Of a stretch of DNA of 64,000 nt, positions 8,050 through 18,254 are shown in pieces (position 1 is the first letter of the stretch; each line of letters opens with the position of its first letter). Location of the stretch: positions 62,001-126,000 of the forward strand of contig JADCGL010000003.1 of the NCBI GenBank assembly GCA_020248985.1. Reading direction: 5' to 3'. A program made the translations under genes and the position numbers. Source of the stretch: Telmatospirillum sp. (lineage in GTDB: Bacteria; Pseudomonadota; Alphaproteobacteria; CACIAM-22H2). Under the pieces are notes generated by a model. That model had not been told where the DNA came from and did no database searches. It saw only the letters and a program-made list of their open reading frames with translations.

Positions 8050-10752
8050 CTAGATCGTGCGCGCGACTTCTTCGATTTCGAAGCACTCGATGAGGTCGCC
8101 CTCGCGGATGTCCTCGTAGTTTTCGAAGGCCATGCCGCACTCGTAGCCGTCCTGCACCTCGCGCACTTCGTCCTTGAAGCGGCGCAGCGTCTTGAGCGTG
8201 CCCTCGTGGATGACGGTCTGGTCGCGCAGCAGGCGTACTTTGGCGCCGCGCTTGACCATGCCTTCGACCACGCGGCAGCCCGCGACCTTGCCGACCTTCG
8301 TGATGTTGAAGATCTGGCGGATTTCGGCATTGCCGAGGAACTTCTCGCGCAAGGTCGGCGAGAGCATGCCCGAGAGGGCCGCTTTGATCTCGTCGATGAC
8401 CTGGTAGATGATCGAGTAGTAGCGGATCTCGATGCCGTCGCGCTTGGCCATCTCGCGTGCCTGCGGGTTGGCGCGCACGTTGAAGCCGACCACGAAGCCC
8501 TGGCTTGCCTTGGCGAGTGCGATGTCGCCTTCGGTGATGCCGCCGACCGCCCCGTGCAGCACGCGCACGGCCACTTCGTCGGTGCGCAGCTTCGTGAGCG
8601 ACGCCACGATGGCTTCGAGCGAGCCTTGCACGTCGGTCTTGACGACGACGGCAAGCTCCTTGGCTTCGCCTTCCTGGATCTTGGTGAACATCTGCTCGAG
8701 CGTGCCGCGCGCGCGCATGGCGGACGAAGCGTCGCGCGCCCGGCGCTGGCGGAACTCGGTCACTTCGCGCGCGCGCGCATCGGTTTCCACGACCTGGAAA
8801 TCGTCGCCCGCAAGCGGCGTGCCGTTGAGGCCGATGACTTCGACGGGCGTCGAGGGCCCGGCGGCGTCGATCTGCTTGCCGCGCTCGTCCACGAGGGCGC
8901 GCACGCGGCCCCATTCTTCGCCGGCCACGAAAATGTCGCCGACGCGCAGCGTGCCCTTCTGCACGAGCACGGTCGCGACCGGCCCGCGGCCGCGTTCGAG
9001 CTTGGCTTCGACGATCGCACCTTGCGCCGAACGGTTCGGGTTGGCGCGCAGTTCGAGGATTTCGGCCTGCAGCAGGATGGCTTCTTCGAGCTTGTCGAGA
9101 CCGGTGCGGGCCTTGGCCGACACGTCGATGCCGAGCACGTCGCCGCCGTAGCCTTCGATCGCGATGCCGTGCTGCAGCAGATCGGCGCGCACGCGGTTCG
9201 AATCCGCCCCCGGCTTGTCGACCTTGTTGATCGCGACGATGACCGGCACGTTGGCGGCCTTGGCGTGCGCGATGGCTTCGATCGTCTGCGGCTGGATGCC
9301 GTCGTCGGCGGCCACGACCAGCACCACGATGTCGGTCACTTTGGCGCCGCGCGCGCGCATCGCGGTGAAGGCTTCGTGGCCCGGCGTGTCGAGGAAGGCG
9401 ATCGCCTGTCCGTTCTTGAGCTGCACCTTGTAGGCGCCGATATGCTGCGTGATGCCGCCCGCTTCGTGCTTGGCGACGTCGGTTTCGCGCAACGCATCGA
9501 GCAGCGAGGTCTTGCCGTGGTCGACGTGGCCCATGATCGTGACGACGGGGGCGCGCGGCTCGAGCGCTTCGTCCTGGTCGCCCACGCCCTCGAGGCCGAT
9601 TTCGACGTCGGCTTCGGCCACGCGCTTCACCTTGTGGCCGAATTCGGCGACGATGAGTTCGGCCGTGTCGGCGTCGATCGTCTGGTTGACGGTCGCCATC
9701 ACGCCCATCTTCATCAGGCTCTTGATCACGTCGACGCCGCGCTCGGCCATGCGGTTGGCGAGCTCCTGCACGGTGATCGCCTCCGGCACCACCACGTCGC
9801 GCACGACTTTGGCCGACGGGCCCTGCTGGAACATGCGCGAGCGTTCCTTCTCGCGCGCGCGCTTCATCGCGGCGAGCGAGCGCACGCGGATCGTTTCTTC
9901 CGATTCGAGCGCCTGGGTCACCGACATCTTGTTCTGGCGGCGCTCCTTGAGATCGCGCCCGCCTTCGGGCGCGGCCTTGCCGGGACCCGGACGCATGCCG
10001 ACCCCGCCGCGGCCCGGCGCTTGGCCGGGGCGGAAGGCGCCGGGACGGCGCGGGCGTTCCTCGTCGTCGGCTGTGGCGGCAACGCCGGCACGCGCCAGCA
10101 TCGCGGCCGGAACCGCAACGGGTGCAGCAGGGGCCGCAGGCGCGGCCGGGCTTGCCGCCGCGCGCGCGGCTTCGGCGGCCTGGCGGCGCTTGCCTTCTTC
10201 TTCGTTGAGGCGAAGGGTTTCTTCTTCGGCCTTTTTCTTCTGCGCTTCGTCGATGCGCTGGGCTTCGACCGTGTCGGTCTTTTTCTGAACCGCGTCTTCC
10301 TGCTTGCGCTTGGCCTCTTCGACGGCCTTGCGCTTCATCTCTTCTTCGAAGATTTTCGCTTCTTCTTCCGAGCGGCGCTTGGCTTCGATGTCGGCGCGGA
10401 TCGCGCTCTGGATCGCGCGCTGGCGCGCGGTGCGCTCCTCTTCGGTGAGGGCGCGCAGCACCTGGGGCTTGGCCGCAGGCTTGGCGACCGCAGCGGCCTG
10501 GGCGCTCGACGGCGCTTCGGCGGCCGGAGCGGCGGCGGCACCGGCCGCGGGCGCGGCGCCGGGCGCGCGCTTCTTGCGCACTTCGACCTGCACCGTCTTG
10601 GAACGGCCGTGTGGGAAGCTTTGCCGGACCTGGCCCGCATCGCCGCCGGCACCGGAACCGGCGCGCAGCTCCAGCCGCCCGCCGGTTTTGCCGGCAAGGG
10701 CAAGCTTCTTCTTGGCGTCTTGGGCCGTATCGATGTCTTTGCTGTCCGTCAT
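8050..10752 (-). CDS. infB: Translation initiation factor IF-2
   Basis: GTPase that delivers initiator tRNA to the ribosome. The product is 900 residues. The N-terminal part has low complexity: a charged region rich in Lys/Glu/Arg (roughly 100-200) and Ala/Pro-rich linkers. An IF2-N segment follows, then the G domain with GHVDHGKT at 408-415, DTPGHEAF and NKVDKPGA, then domains II-IV. The ATG at 10752 gives [19 protein letters not shown], which matches alphaproteobacterial IF-2; further upstream codons are not family-like. It is the last conserved member of the rimP-nusA-ylxR-infB operon and is followed by a terminator. Confidence 0.97.
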   Translation of the reverse strand: MTDSKDIDTAQDAKKKLALAGKTGGRLELRAGSGAGGDAGQVRQSFPHGRSKTVQVEVRKKRAPGAAPAAGAAAAPAAEAPSSAQAAAVAKPAAKPQVLRALTEEERTARQRAIQSAIRADIEAKRRSEEEAKIFEEEMKRKAVEEAKRKQEDAVQKKTDTVEAQRIDEAQKKKAEEETLRLNEEEGKRRQAAEAARAAASPAAPAAPAAPVAVPAAMLARAGVAATADDEERPRRPGAFRPGQAPGRGGVGMRPGPGKAAPEGGRDLKERRQNKMSVTQALESEETIRVRSLAAMKRAREKERSRMFQQGPSAKVVRDVVVPEAITVQELANRMAERGVDVIKSLMKMGVMATVNQTIDADTAELIVAEFGHKVKRVAEADVEIGLEGVGDQDEALEPRAPVVTIMGHVDHGKTSLLDALRETDVAKHEAGGITQHIGAYKVQLKNGQAIAFLDTPGHEAFTAMRARGAKVTDIVVLVVAADDGIQPQTIEAIAHAKAANVPVIVAINKVDKPGADSNRVRADLLQHGIAIEGYGGDVLGIDVSAKARTGLDKLEEAILLQAEILELRANPNRSAQGAIVEAKLERGRGPVATVLVQKGTLRVGDIFVAGEEWGRVRALVDERGKQIDAAGPSTPVEVIGLNGTPLAGDDFQVVETDARAREVTEFRQRRARDASSAMRARGTLEQMFTKIQEGEAKELAVVVKTDVQGSLEAIVASLTKLRTDEVAVRVLHGAVGGITEGDIALAKASQGFVVGFNVRANPQAREMAKRDGIEIRYYSIIYQVIDEIKAALSGMLSPTLREKFLGNAEIRQIFNITKVGKVAGCRVVEGMVKRGAKVRLLRDQTVIHEGTLKTLRRFKDEVREVQDGYECGMAFENYEDIREGDLIECFEIEEVARTI

Positions 10753-10771
10753 TTGTTGCCTGTCGTCGCTT

Positions 10772-11398
10772 TCATTCGTTGCGCGCACTCTGGCGATAGC
10801 TCGCCAGACGCGCCAGATCTTCCTGCACGCGCAGCGCGAGTGCGCCCGGTGCAATGGCCGCGTGCACGGCGTGCTCGCGGCCGAAGGCTTCGCCCATTTC
10901 GTTCGCCGTCAATCCCGTCGCCACCGGAATGTCGTGCCCGCCGAGCCGCGCGCGCTCGGCGAGCGAACCGTCGGCCGCAGCAACCAGCACCGCACAGCGG
11001 CCTTTTTCGATCTTCTCTTTGACCTTCGCGAAGCCCGACGCCGCCTGGCCCGCGCGCCGGCACAAGGCCAGGCTTTCGACCGCACGGCGCATCAGCAGGA
11101 AGCCGACGCGCTCGGCCAGATCCTCGCCGACCGTCACGCGCGCGCGCGCGGCTTTGGCGAACAGGCCCTTGGCGACGGCCGTATCGACCGCCGCGCGCGT
11201 GGCCGTGACCCAGATCCCGCGCCCCGGCAGCTTGCCCGCAATGTCGGGCACGATCGTGTTTTCGGGACCGACCACAAAACGCACGAAATCGGCGCGCGGA
11301 CCCGACTTGCCGCTGACGATGCAGCGGCGCAGCGGGCCTGCCGCATCGGCATCGATGTCGGACTCCGTTTCGGGGACGAGGGCGAGCGCTTCGGTCAC
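10772..11398 (-). CDS. ylxR: YlxR (DUF448) RNA-binding protein fused to an L7Ae-like domain
   Basis: Small putative RNA-binding protein of the nusA operon. The 208-residue protein has an N-terminal DUF448/YlxR part (about 22-95; [20 protein letters not shown] region and the [10 protein letters not shown] loop) and a C-terminal part (about 100-195) resembling ribosomal L7Ae/YlxQ, with [12 protein letters not shown]. In Firmicutes these are two genes; in alphaproteobacteria they are commonly one. It sits 18 bases after nusA and 19 bases before infB. The exact role is not established; ribosome or RNase P association has been proposed for the family. Confidence 0.9.
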   Translation of the reverse strand: MTEALALVPETESDIDADAAGPLRRCIVSGKSGPRADFVRFVVGPENTIVPDIAGKLPGRGIWVTATRAAVDTAVAKGLFAKAARARVTVGEDLAERVGFLLMRRAVESLALCRRAGQAASGFAKVKEKIEKGRCAVLVAAADGSLAERARLGGHDIPVATGLTANEMGEAFGREHAVHAAIAPGALALRVQEDLARLASYRQSARNE

Positions 11399-11416
11399 GG
11401 TTTCTGGCCGGTTTCC

Positions 11417-12931
11417 TTACTTCTTCTCGGCCGCGAACCAGTGTTCGCGCGCCTTCATGATGATGGCGTTGGCGGTCTCTTCGTCGAGCGTGTCTTTGCC
11501 GACGATATCGAGGAGTTCGTCGCCGGCAAGGTCGCCCAGATCGTCGAGCGTCTTGACGCCCTTCTCGCCGAGCTTCACGAGCAGGCCCGGGCCGAAGCCG
11601 GTCGCTTCGGCAACCTCGTCGGTCACGCCCAGGCGCACGCGCTCGGCTTCGAAGCGCTCGTATTCCTTGGCGACGAAGGCTTCCGCGCGCGTCTTGAGCT
11701 CGCCCGCAACGCCCTCGTCGAAGCCTTCGATGTTGGCAAGATCGTCGAGATCGACGGCCGCCACTTCGTCGACCGTGGTGAACCCTTCGGTCACGAGCAG
11801 GCCCGCGATCACGTCGTCGACGTCGAGCGCGTCCACGAACACCTGCGAGCGTTCCTTGAATTCCTGCTGGCGACGTTCGGATTCTTCGGCTTCGGTGAGA
11901 ATGTCGATGGCCCAGCCGGTCAGCATGGAGGCGAGGCGCACATTCTGCCCGCGGCGGCCGATGGCGAGCGACAGCTGCTCGTCCGGCACCACCACTTCGA
12001 TGCGGCGCGCTTCTTCGTCGAGCACCACTTTGGTGACTTCCGCCGGAGCGAGCGCGTTCACGACGAACGTGGCGGGGTCGTTCGACCACGGAATGATGTC
12101 GATCTTTTCGCCCTGCTGCTCGGCCACGACGGCCTGCACGCGACTGCCGCGCATGCCGACGCAAGCGCCCACGGGATCGATCGAATGGTCGTGGCTGATG
12201 ACCGCGATCTTGCCGCGGGAGCCGGGATCGCGCGCCACGGCCTTGATCTCGATGATGCCGTCGTAGATTTCCGGCACTTCCTGCGCGAAGAGCTTGGCCG
12301 TGAATTGCGGATGCGTGCGCGACAGGAAAATCTGGGGCCCGCGCGCTTCGGCGCGCACGTCGTAGATATAGGCGCGCACGCGGTCCTGCACGCGGAAGCT
12401 TTCGCGCGGGATCGTCTCGTCGCGGCGCAGAATGGCTTCGGCGCGGCCGAGATCGACCGTGATGTTGCCGAACTCGACGCGCTTGACGAGGCCGTTGACG
12501 ATTTCGCCGATGCGGTCCTTGTACTCGTCGAACTGGCGGGTGCGCTCGGCTTCGCGCACGCGCTGGACGATGACCTGCTTGGCCGTCTGTGCTGCGATGC
12601 GGCCGAAATCGATCGGCGGCAGCGGATCGGTCAGGTAGTCGCCGACCTTGGCGTCGGGGTTCTTGCGCAGCGCGTCTTCGACCGACATTTCGGTCGCGTC
12701 GTTGGTGACGGGATCGGCCACCATGCGGTAGCGCAGCAGCTGCATTTCGCCGTTGTCGCGGTCGATATGCGCGCGGATGTCGTGCTCGAGGCCGTATTTG
12801 GCGCGGCCGGCCTTCTGGATGGCCTGCTCCATGGCTTCGAGAACCTGCTCGCGCTCGATGCCTTTTTCGCGCGCGACAGCGTCGGCAACCTGGAGCATTT
12901 CGATGCGATTGTAGGCGGTCGTGCGTTCCAT
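11417..12931 (-). CDS. nusA: Transcription termination/antitermination protein NusA
   Basis: RNA polymerase-binding elongation factor controlling pausing, termination and antitermination. The 504 residues read in order as the N-terminal polymerase-binding domain (about 1-130), S1, KH1 and KH2 ([33 protein letters not shown]), and two C-terminal helix-hairpin-helix acidic repeats (from about 370). The start ATG at 12931 gives [20 protein letters not shown], preceded by an AAGAAG ribosome site; a longer frame to 13006 lacks similarity. It lies 43 bases after rimP. Confidence 0.96.
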   Translation of the reverse strand: MERTTAYNRIEMLQVADAVAREKGIEREQVLEAMEQAIQKAGRAKYGLEHDIRAHIDRDNGEMQLLRYRMVADPVTNDATEMSVEDALRKNPDAKVGDYLTDPLPPIDFGRIAAQTAKQVIVQRVREAERTRQFDEYKDRIGEIVNGLVKRVEFGNITVDLGRAEAILRRDETIPRESFRVQDRVRAYIYDVRAEARGPQIFLSRTHPQFTAKLFAQEVPEIYDGIIEIKAVARDPGSRGKIAVISHDHSIDPVGACVGMRGSRVQAVVAEQQGEKIDIIPWSNDPATFVVNALAPAEVTKVVLDEEARRIEVVVPDEQLSLAIGRRGQNVRLASMLTGWAIDILTEAEESERRQQEFKERSQVFVDALDVDDVIAGLLVTEGFTTVDEVAAVDLDDLANIEGFDEGVAGELKTRAEAFVAKEYERFEAERVRLGVTDEVAEATGFGPGLLVKLGEKGVKTLDDLGDLAGDELLDIVGKDTLDEETANAIIMKAREHWFAAEKK

Positions 12932-12974
12932 GGTCTTCTTGTCTCTTGTTCGGGGATTTCGGTCTTGGCGGGTT

Positions 12975-13499
12975 TCAGGCGCTCGCGGCTGCCGCTTCGG
13001 CGGCACGCGTCGCGGCGATCAGTTCGTCGGTCAGCAGCAATTTTGCGCGGGCGATTTCGGCAAGCGGCACTTCAGCCGCTCCTTCCTTCGTTTCGATGCG
13101 CACGCGGTCTTCGGCCACGCCCAAAAGCGTGCCCGAAAAGCGCTTGCGCCCGTCGAGCGGGTTTTTGGTCTCGATCTTGGCGGCGTGGCCGGCAAAGCGC
13201 GCATAGTCGGATGCGCGCACCAGCGGCCGGTCGATGCCGGGCGAGCTCACCTCGAGCACATAGGCCGATACGATCGGGTCTTCAACGTCGAGCTTGGCCG
13301 AAAGGGCGCGCGACAGCGCTTCGCAGTCTTCGATGCGCATCGCCTTGCGGTCTTTGCGCTCGGCCATGATCTGCAAGGTCGGCCGATCGCGGCCCGTGAC
13401 GACGGCGCGCACAAGCTCGTAGCCCAGACCGTCCACGGTCGGGCCCACCAGCTGTTCGAGATTGCGACTGCGCTGTTCCATTGCTACGCGGTGTTCCAT
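12975..13499 (-). CDS. rimP: Ribosome maturation factor RimP
   Basis: Cytoplasmic factor needed for maturation of the 30S subunit. The product is 174 residues, with the typical [14 protein letters not shown] opening, the [13 protein letters not shown] signature and an Ala-rich tail. The ATG at 13499 or the in-frame ATG at 13481 could start it. It is the first gene of the rimP-nusA-ylxR-infB operon. The leader of about 130 bases carries a promoter and a terminator-like hairpin, so expression is probably controlled by attenuation. Confidence 0.94.
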   Translation of the reverse strand: MEHRVAMEQRSRNLEQLVGPTVDGLGYELVRAVVTGRDRPTLQIMAERKDRKAMRIEDCEALSRALSAKLDVEDPIVSAYVLEVSSPGIDRPLVRASDYARFAGHAAKIETKNPLDGRKRFSGTLLGVAEDRVRIETKEGAAEVPLAEIARAKLLLTDELIAATRAAEAAAASA

Positions 13500-13555
13500 C
13501 GGTCTTTGCGCGGTTGGTTCCGACCGGCAAAAGCCGTTCGAAAAAGCCGGGCGCC

Positions 13556-13587
13556 AAACAAAAAAGTGCGCCGGTTTGGGCGCACTT
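13556..13587 (-). terminator. Terminator-like hairpin in the rimP leader (candidate attenuator)
   Basis: On the minus strand a perfect 9-bp stem AAGTGCGCC / GGCGCACTT with a 6-base loop is followed by a T-rich run (TTTTTTGTTT). It lies between the predicted rimP promoter and the rimP start, with no minus-strand gene upstream that it could terminate. Terminator-type leaders before rimP are known from enterobacteria; the role here is inferred. Confidence 0.65.
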
Positions 13588-13631
13588 GCTACCTATCGCC
13601 CGAGCCAAACGTCGGACGTTATGACGCGCGC

Positions 13632-13659
13632 AATATACGCTTTTTCGCGTTCGAATCAA
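13632..13659 (-). promoter_or_regulatory. Predicted sigma-70-type promoter for rimP operon
   Basis: Minus strand: -35 TTGATT (13654-13659), 16-base spacer, -10 TATATT (13632-13637). Both hexamers are close to consensus. Transcription would begin near 13625, giving a leader of about 125 bases before rimP that contains the terminator-like hairpin. Confidence 0.6.
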
Positions 13660-13696
13660 GTTTTCCCAAGCCCCCTCCAACCGGCTCGAAAACAAA

Positions 13697-13708
13697 GGTA
13701 AATTTACC
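13697..13708. promoter_or_regulatory. Perfect palindrome GGTAAATTTACC, candidate operator
   Basis: A 12-bp perfect inverted repeat, extended by ACAAA on the left and TTTGT on the right with a one-base offset, lies in the divergent gap between rimP and the TPR lipoprotein gene. It is AT-rich in very GC-rich surroundings. It could bind a dimeric regulator of either gene. I know no matching regulator. Confidence 0.4.
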
Positions 13709-13789
13709 CTTTTGTGCGCAGCACCCCCAGCCCCCATTGGAAGCCTGGGCAAGCTGCGCTAAGTTGCCGACCCGGGTTGCGATTCGCAA

Positions 13790-15556
13790 ATGCCCGCAAA
13801 GTTGGGTGCGACCAGAATGGCGAGCATGATGCGTGCGGGACCCTTGGCAGCCGTGGGGCTCGCGGCAAGCGTTGTTGTCGGCTGCGCGCAGATGTCGCAA
13901 GACCGCGCCCTGCTGCCGACGGCACCCGACAGTATCGTCTATACGGCGTCCGGCAGTTATTTGGCAGCCCAGCATGCGCAGCGCACGCGCGACGTAGCCG
14001 CCGCCGCCGATTTCAGCATGCGCGGACTCGAGGCCGAGCCCAACAATATCGATTTTCTCGGCCGCGCCCATCCGGCGTTGGTCGAAGCGGGCCGCATCGA
14101 AGAAGCCGCGGCCGTCGCTGCCAAGCTCGTCGCCTACGATCCAAGTTATACGCCCGCGCATCTGACGCTTGCGGTCGTCGAAATGCGCGCCGACCAGCTC
14201 GAGGCGGCCCGCGCGCGCCTGGCACGCCTGCCGATCCAAGGCGTCAATCGCCTCGTGCATCCGCTGATGATCGCGTGGATCGACATGGCGCTGGGCCGGC
14301 CGGCATCGGCGCTCAATTCGCTGCGCCCGGTGCAGGAAGTGCAGGGCTTCCGCTCGATGCACGACTACCACGCCGGGCTCATCAACGAGCTCGCCGGCCG
14401 CTTCGACGATGCGGAAGCAAGCTATCGCCGCGCGGTCGAAGGCGATGCGGGCGCCCCGCCGCGCCTGATCGAAGCGTTCGGCGGTTTCCTCGAGCGGCGC
14501 GGCCGGCCGGCCGAGGCGCGTGCGCTTTACTTGCGCGTGCGCGGCACGCTCGGCGATTCGCCGATCATCCGCGCCGGCCTCGCGCGCACGGCCGGCGGCG
14601 GCGCACCGGGCCCCGCCCCCGCATTCGCCACGCCCAATGGCCTTGCAGGTGCCGGCGAAGCGCTTGCCAATCTCGCGGCCGCGTTCCGCCAGGACAATAC
14701 GGTGACGCTGGCGCTCGCCTTTGCGCGCCTCGGGCTCTATCTCAACCCCACCGATTCGGCGGCGCTTTCGAACGCCGGCGACATTCTCGACCAGCTCGAC
14801 CAGCGCGACAAAGCCGACGCGCTCTACATGCGCGTCGATCCGGCCTCGCCCTACGGCTTCGCCGCACGCCTGCGGGTCGCCGAAAACATGCACGAGACCG
14901 GCAACACCGATGCGGCCGTGCGCATGCTCGAACAGATCGCGGCCGAGCGGCCCGACCGCATCGAGCCGCTTGTCACCATGGGCAACGCGCTGCGCGAGAA
15001 AGAACGCTTCACCGAAGCCGCAGCGGCCTACGGGCGCGCGATCGCGCGCTTGGGCGTGCCCGAGCCGCGCCATTGGTCGCTGTTCTATGTGCGCGGCATC
15101 GCTTTCGAGCGCGCCAAGAACTGGCCGGCCGCCGAGCAGCATTTCAAGCGCGCGCTCGAACTGCAGCCCGACCAGCCGGACGTGCTGAACTATCTGGCCT
15201 ACACGTGGGTCGACAAAGGCCTCAACATCGTCGAGGCCGAGCGCATGCTCAAGCGCGCCGTCGAGCTGCGGCCCAATTCGGGCCATATCGTCGACTCGCT
15301 CGCCTGGGCCTATTTCCGGCTCGGGCGTTTCGAGGAGGCCGTGCCGCTGCTCGAGCGCGCCGTCGAGTTGCTGCCGCAGGACGCCGTCGTGCTCGACCAT
15401 CTCGGCGACGGGCTGTGGCGCGTGGGCCGCCAGCTCGAAGCGACGTTCCAATGGAAGCGCGCGCTCGACAACAATCCCGAGCCCGAACTCAAACTCGAAA
15501 TCGAAAAGAAACTGCGCGGCGGCCTGCCCCCGCTCGCCCCCGGCGCTACGCGCTGA
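13790..15556 (+). CDS. TPR-repeat lipoprotein
   Basis: A 588-residue protein with a lipoprotein signal (hydrophobic stretch then VVVGC, Cys32) followed by many tetratricopeptide repeats over almost its whole length; clear units include FKRALELQPDQPDVLNYLAY and LLERAVELLPQDAVVLDHLG. The expected place is the inner leaflet of the outer membrane or the periplasmic face of a membrane, as a scaffold for protein-protein contacts. Possible starts are the ATGs at 13790, 13817 and 13826; all keep the lipobox. The C-terminus overlaps the convergent EamA gene by 11 bases. The partner is unknown. Confidence 0.85.
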   Translation: MPAKLGATRMASMMRAGPLAAVGLAASVVVGCAQMSQDRALLPTAPDSIVYTASGSYLAAQHAQRTRDVAAAADFSMRGLEAEPNNIDFLGRAHPALVEAGRIEEAAAVAAKLVAYDPSYTPAHLTLAVVEMRADQLEAARARLARLPIQGVNRLVHPLMIAWIDMALGRPASALNSLRPVQEVQGFRSMHDYHAGLINELAGRFDDAEASYRRAVEGDAGAPPRLIEAFGGFLERRGRPAEARALYLRVRGTLGDSPIIRAGLARTAGGGAPGPAPAFATPNGLAGAGEALANLAAAFRQDNTVTLALAFARLGLYLNPTDSAALSNAGDILDQLDQRDKADALYMRVDPASPYGFAARLRVAENMHETGNTDAAVRMLEQIAAERPDRIEPLVTMGNALREKERFTEAAAAYGRAIARLGVPEPRHWSLFYVRGIAFERAKNWPAAEQHFKRALELQPDQPDVLNYLAYTWVDKGLNIVEAERMLKRAVELRPNSGHIVDSLAWAYFRLGRFEEAVPLLERAVELLPQDAVVLDHLGDGLWRVGRQLEATFQWKRALDNNPEPELKLEIEKKLRGGLPPLAPGATR

Positions 15557-16448
15557 GCGCCAGCAGCAGGCCCACGCCGGCCAGCACCAGCGCCAAACCG
15601 GCGGCTTCGCGCAAGGCGAGGCGCTGGGCGAAGACGCGGCGGCCGACGAAAAACGCGTACAGCATTTCGACGAGGCCCAACGTGCGCACGAGGGCTGCCG
15701 AGGCCAGCGAAAACGCCGTGAACCAGCCGGCAGAGGCCAACGCACCCATCAACCCCGCAAACAGCGACGGTCGCCATGCGGCGACCACGCGGGCCAGCAC
15801 GTCGCGGTCGCGCACGGCGAGATAGGCCGAACCTGCGGCTGCCTGCAGCCCGAGCGCAAGGGCGAGAGCGGTCAAAGCGGCGATCCAGAATTGCGGTTCG
15901 TCGAGTGCGAGGATGCCGCCGCGGTAGCACACGGCCGACAGCGCAAAGAAAGCGCCTGCCGCCACGCCGAAGGCAGCCGCGCGCCAATCCCCGCCTTTGG
16001 CCGCCCACGGATTGCCCGACAGCACCATCACGCCCAGCGTGGCGAGCGCGATCGCGGCAAAGCCCGCGAGCCCGACCGGCTCTTGCAGCACGGCAGCCGC
16101 GAAAATCGCGACCTGCACGGGTTCGGTTTTCGTGAACGCGATCGACACGGCAAAAGCCTGCGTGCGCATGGCCGCCAGCATCGCGGCGGTCGCCAAGATC
16201 TGCGTCAAAGCACCCGCCGCAATCCAACCGAGCGCCGAAACGTCAGGCAGTGGCGGCGCGCGCCCGGCAAGGAAGCAGGCGACCGCCAGCATCGCAAGCG
16301 CAAACGGAAAGCCGTAGAGAAAACGCACATGCGTGGCACCCACTGTGCCGAGGCTCGCGGTCAAATGCCGCTGCATGGCGTTGCGCGCGGTCTGTGCGGC
16401 GGCGGCGGCGAGCGTGGCCGGAATCCAAAGCCAAGAAAGATCGTCCAT
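15546..16448 (-). CDS. EamA/DMT-family transporter
   Basis: Integral membrane transporter of the drug/metabolite superfamily, 300 residues, with about ten hydrophobic segments in two EamA repeats. The first repeat ends near FTKTEPVQVAIFAAAVLQEPV, and the second runs from about 155 to LVLAGVGLLLALSA. Such proteins export or exchange small metabolites such as amino acids, but substrate cannot be inferred from the sequence. Its 3' end overlaps the convergent TPR gene by 11 bases, leaving no room for a separate terminator. Confidence 0.85.
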   Translation of the reverse strand: MDDLSWLWIPATLAAAAAQTARNAMQRHLTASLGTVGATHVRFLYGFPFALAMLAVACFLAGRAPPLPDVSALGWIAAGALTQILATAAMLAAMRTQAFAVSIAFTKTEPVQVAIFAAAVLQEPVGLAGFAAIALATLGVMVLSGNPWAAKGGDWRAAAFGVAAGAFFALSAVCYRGGILALDEPQFWIAALTALALALGLQAAAGSAYLAVRDRDVLARVVAAWRPSLFAGLMGALASAGWFTAFSLASAALVRTLGLVEMLYAFFVGRRVFAQRLALREAAGLALVLAGVGLLLALSA

Positions 16449-16498
16449 CGCCCGACCTTAACGCGCGCGGCCTTGATTGCGAGGCGATATTTCCGCCG

Positions 16499-18202
16499 TT
16501 ATTGGCTCGATGCTATGGCGGCGGCGCCGCGCATCGGCACGACAAGCGTGCGCAGGAAGGCAGGCTGCGTGCCGGGTGCCGCAGGCGTCGATGCCGGCGT
16601 CGCGCCGGGCGCAGCGGCCGGTGCAATAGGCAGCGTGATCGCTGCCGGGCGCGGTTGTACGGGGCTCGGTTGCTGAGGCCGCTGGGCAGGGGCTGCTTGC
16701 GCGAACATGGCGGGTTGGACCAGCGTCCAATCGGCCGTGCGGCGCTCAAGTTCGGCCGCCAGCATCTCGACCTCGCCCATTTGCGTTTCGCCGGGCAGCG
16801 GATCGCGGCCGATCGAAACGCCCACGGCACCGGCCGCGTTCTGCACCTCGATGAACGCCGCATCGCGCCGGTAGCTTGCGAACAGGCGGCCGAAGCCGCG
16901 CTGCAGAATATCGAGCTCGCGCGCAAGGCCCGTGCGGCCAGCCCCCGCTTCGGCTGCGAGCGCGTTTTCGAGATCGGCCGCGCGCGCCGCCAAATCGTAG
17001 TCCACGCGCGCCAGCCGATAGCGGCGGGCCGCAATATTGACCTGCGCCAGCACGATCATGCTGACCGACAGGCGACGCAGTTCGCCGACCTGTTCCTGCG
17101 CTTCGGCCGCCCGGATGCTCGCGGGCCCCGAAATCAGGTTGAGCAGATTCCAAGTGAGCCGCAGGCCCGCTTCGGCCCATTCGTGGTTCACGATGTACTG
17201 GTTTGAATCGCGATTGAGCGAACCGCTGATTTCGAGGCCCGGCAGCATGCGCAGCATCGCTTTGCGCGTTTCGTCGCGGTTGATGCGCTTTGTATAGTCT
17301 TCCTCGCGCAGCTCGGGCCGCTCGACGAGTGCGGTGCGCTCGAGCGCTTCGAGATCCTCGATGCTTTGCAGCGGCACGTTGGTGTCGAACCCGATGGGAG
17401 CCGCCAACACGAGCGTGCGCCGGAAGCTCACATTCATGAGGGCTGCAAGCTCGGCGCGCGCGGACTCGATTTCGCGGCGCAGCAGCTGGGCCTGTTGCAT
17501 CATGTCGACGAGCTGACGCTTGAACTGGGCTTCGTTGACCGTCGGGCGCGCGCGCTCGCTTTCGACCGCCAGCCACGCGCGCTGCACGCGCGCTTCGAGC
17601 GCCTCGACCTCGGGCAGCAGCATCTGCGCGTTGAGCGCGCGCCAGTAGGCGCCGCGTACGTCGTTCATGATCGTCTGCACGGCCTTGCGGCGGCGCTCGC
17701 CGGCTACGAGCACGAGGTTCGATTGTTGGCGCGCGCGCATGTAGCCGACGCCGAAATCGAGCACGTTCCAGCTCGTGCCGAGCGAAGCGATCGAACGGAA
17801 ACGGTCGGTCGAAATCGACGGCGACGACACCGAACCGCTCGACGGCGTGTATCCCGTGGCTTCGTAGTTGTTCGAGCGCAGCGAATAGCCGGCCGAGGCC
17901 GCCATCTGCGGCAGCATGCCGTAGGCCGCGACGTCGTTGAGGCGCATCGCGACCGCCTCTTCCATCATGCGCGTGCGGCGGTCGAGATTGTAGCGCAACG
18001 CATAGGCTTGCGCCGTGTAGAGCGTCAGCGGCCGCTCGAGTTCGACCGCCGCCGGAAACAACGCGGCGAGATCCGTTTGCGCGCGCTGTGTGCGTTCGGC
18101 GGCCGTCGTCGGCGGCTGCTTGACCGCACAGCCGCTTGCAAGCAGAGCTGCGGCAAGCACGCCGACTTTCGCCGATGTCGAAAAAACAAACCGTCTGTGC
18201 AC
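16499..18202 (-). CDS. TolC-family outer-membrane lipoprotein
   Basis: Outer-membrane efflux channel-like protein (TolC/OMF family), 567 residues from a GTG start. Hydrophobic leader and lipobox LLASGC place the lipidated Cys at 25. The long alpha-helical repeat region is typical (LPEVEALEARVQRAWLAVESE, AELAALMNVSF), and the second repeat contains LRLTWNLLNLISGP. The C-terminal 70 residues are Pro/Ala-rich and beyond the usual OMF core. No RND or MFP partner gene is nearby; instead the upstream co-oriented gene, 52 bases away, encodes a secreted Gly-rich repeat protein. The open frame extends upstream of 18202 but only through the repeat DNA. Confidence 0.82.
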   Translation of the reverse strand: MHRRFVFSTSAKVGVLAAALLASGCAVKQPPTTAAERTQRAQTDLAALFPAAVELERPLTLYTAQAYALRYNLDRRTRMMEEAVAMRLNDVAAYGMLPQMAASAGYSLRSNNYEATGYTPSSGSVSSPSISTDRFRSIASLGTSWNVLDFGVGYMRARQQSNLVLVAGERRRKAVQTIMNDVRGAYWRALNAQMLLPEVEALEARVQRAWLAVESERARPTVNEAQFKRQLVDMMQQAQLLRREIESARAELAALMNVSFRRTLVLAAPIGFDTNVPLQSIEDLEALERTALVERPELREEDYTKRINRDETRKAMLRMLPGLEISGSLNRDSNQYIVNHEWAEAGLRLTWNLLNLISGPASIRAAEAQEQVGELRRLSVSMIVLAQVNIAARRYRLARVDYDLAARAADLENALAAEAGAGRTGLARELDILQRGFGRLFASYRRDAAFIEVQNAAGAVGVSIGRDPLPGETQMGEVEMLAAELERRTADWTLVQPAMFAQAAPAQRPQQPSPVQPRPAAITLPIAPAAAPGATPASTPAAPGTQPAFLRTLVVPMRGAAAIASSQ

Positions 18203-18254
18203 GCGACTGCCTCGAGATCCTTGTTTGTCGAACGGTCCGACCGGACCGGTTGCT

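Noticed and set aside
8206-11022. 938-residue open frame on the plus strand
   Set aside because: It is the antisense of infB and ylxR; no domain or start signal is visible.
13500-13789. tRNA gene before rimP
   Set aside because: In some bacteria a metY-type tRNA precedes this operon, but I see no cloverleaf or T-loop sequence here.
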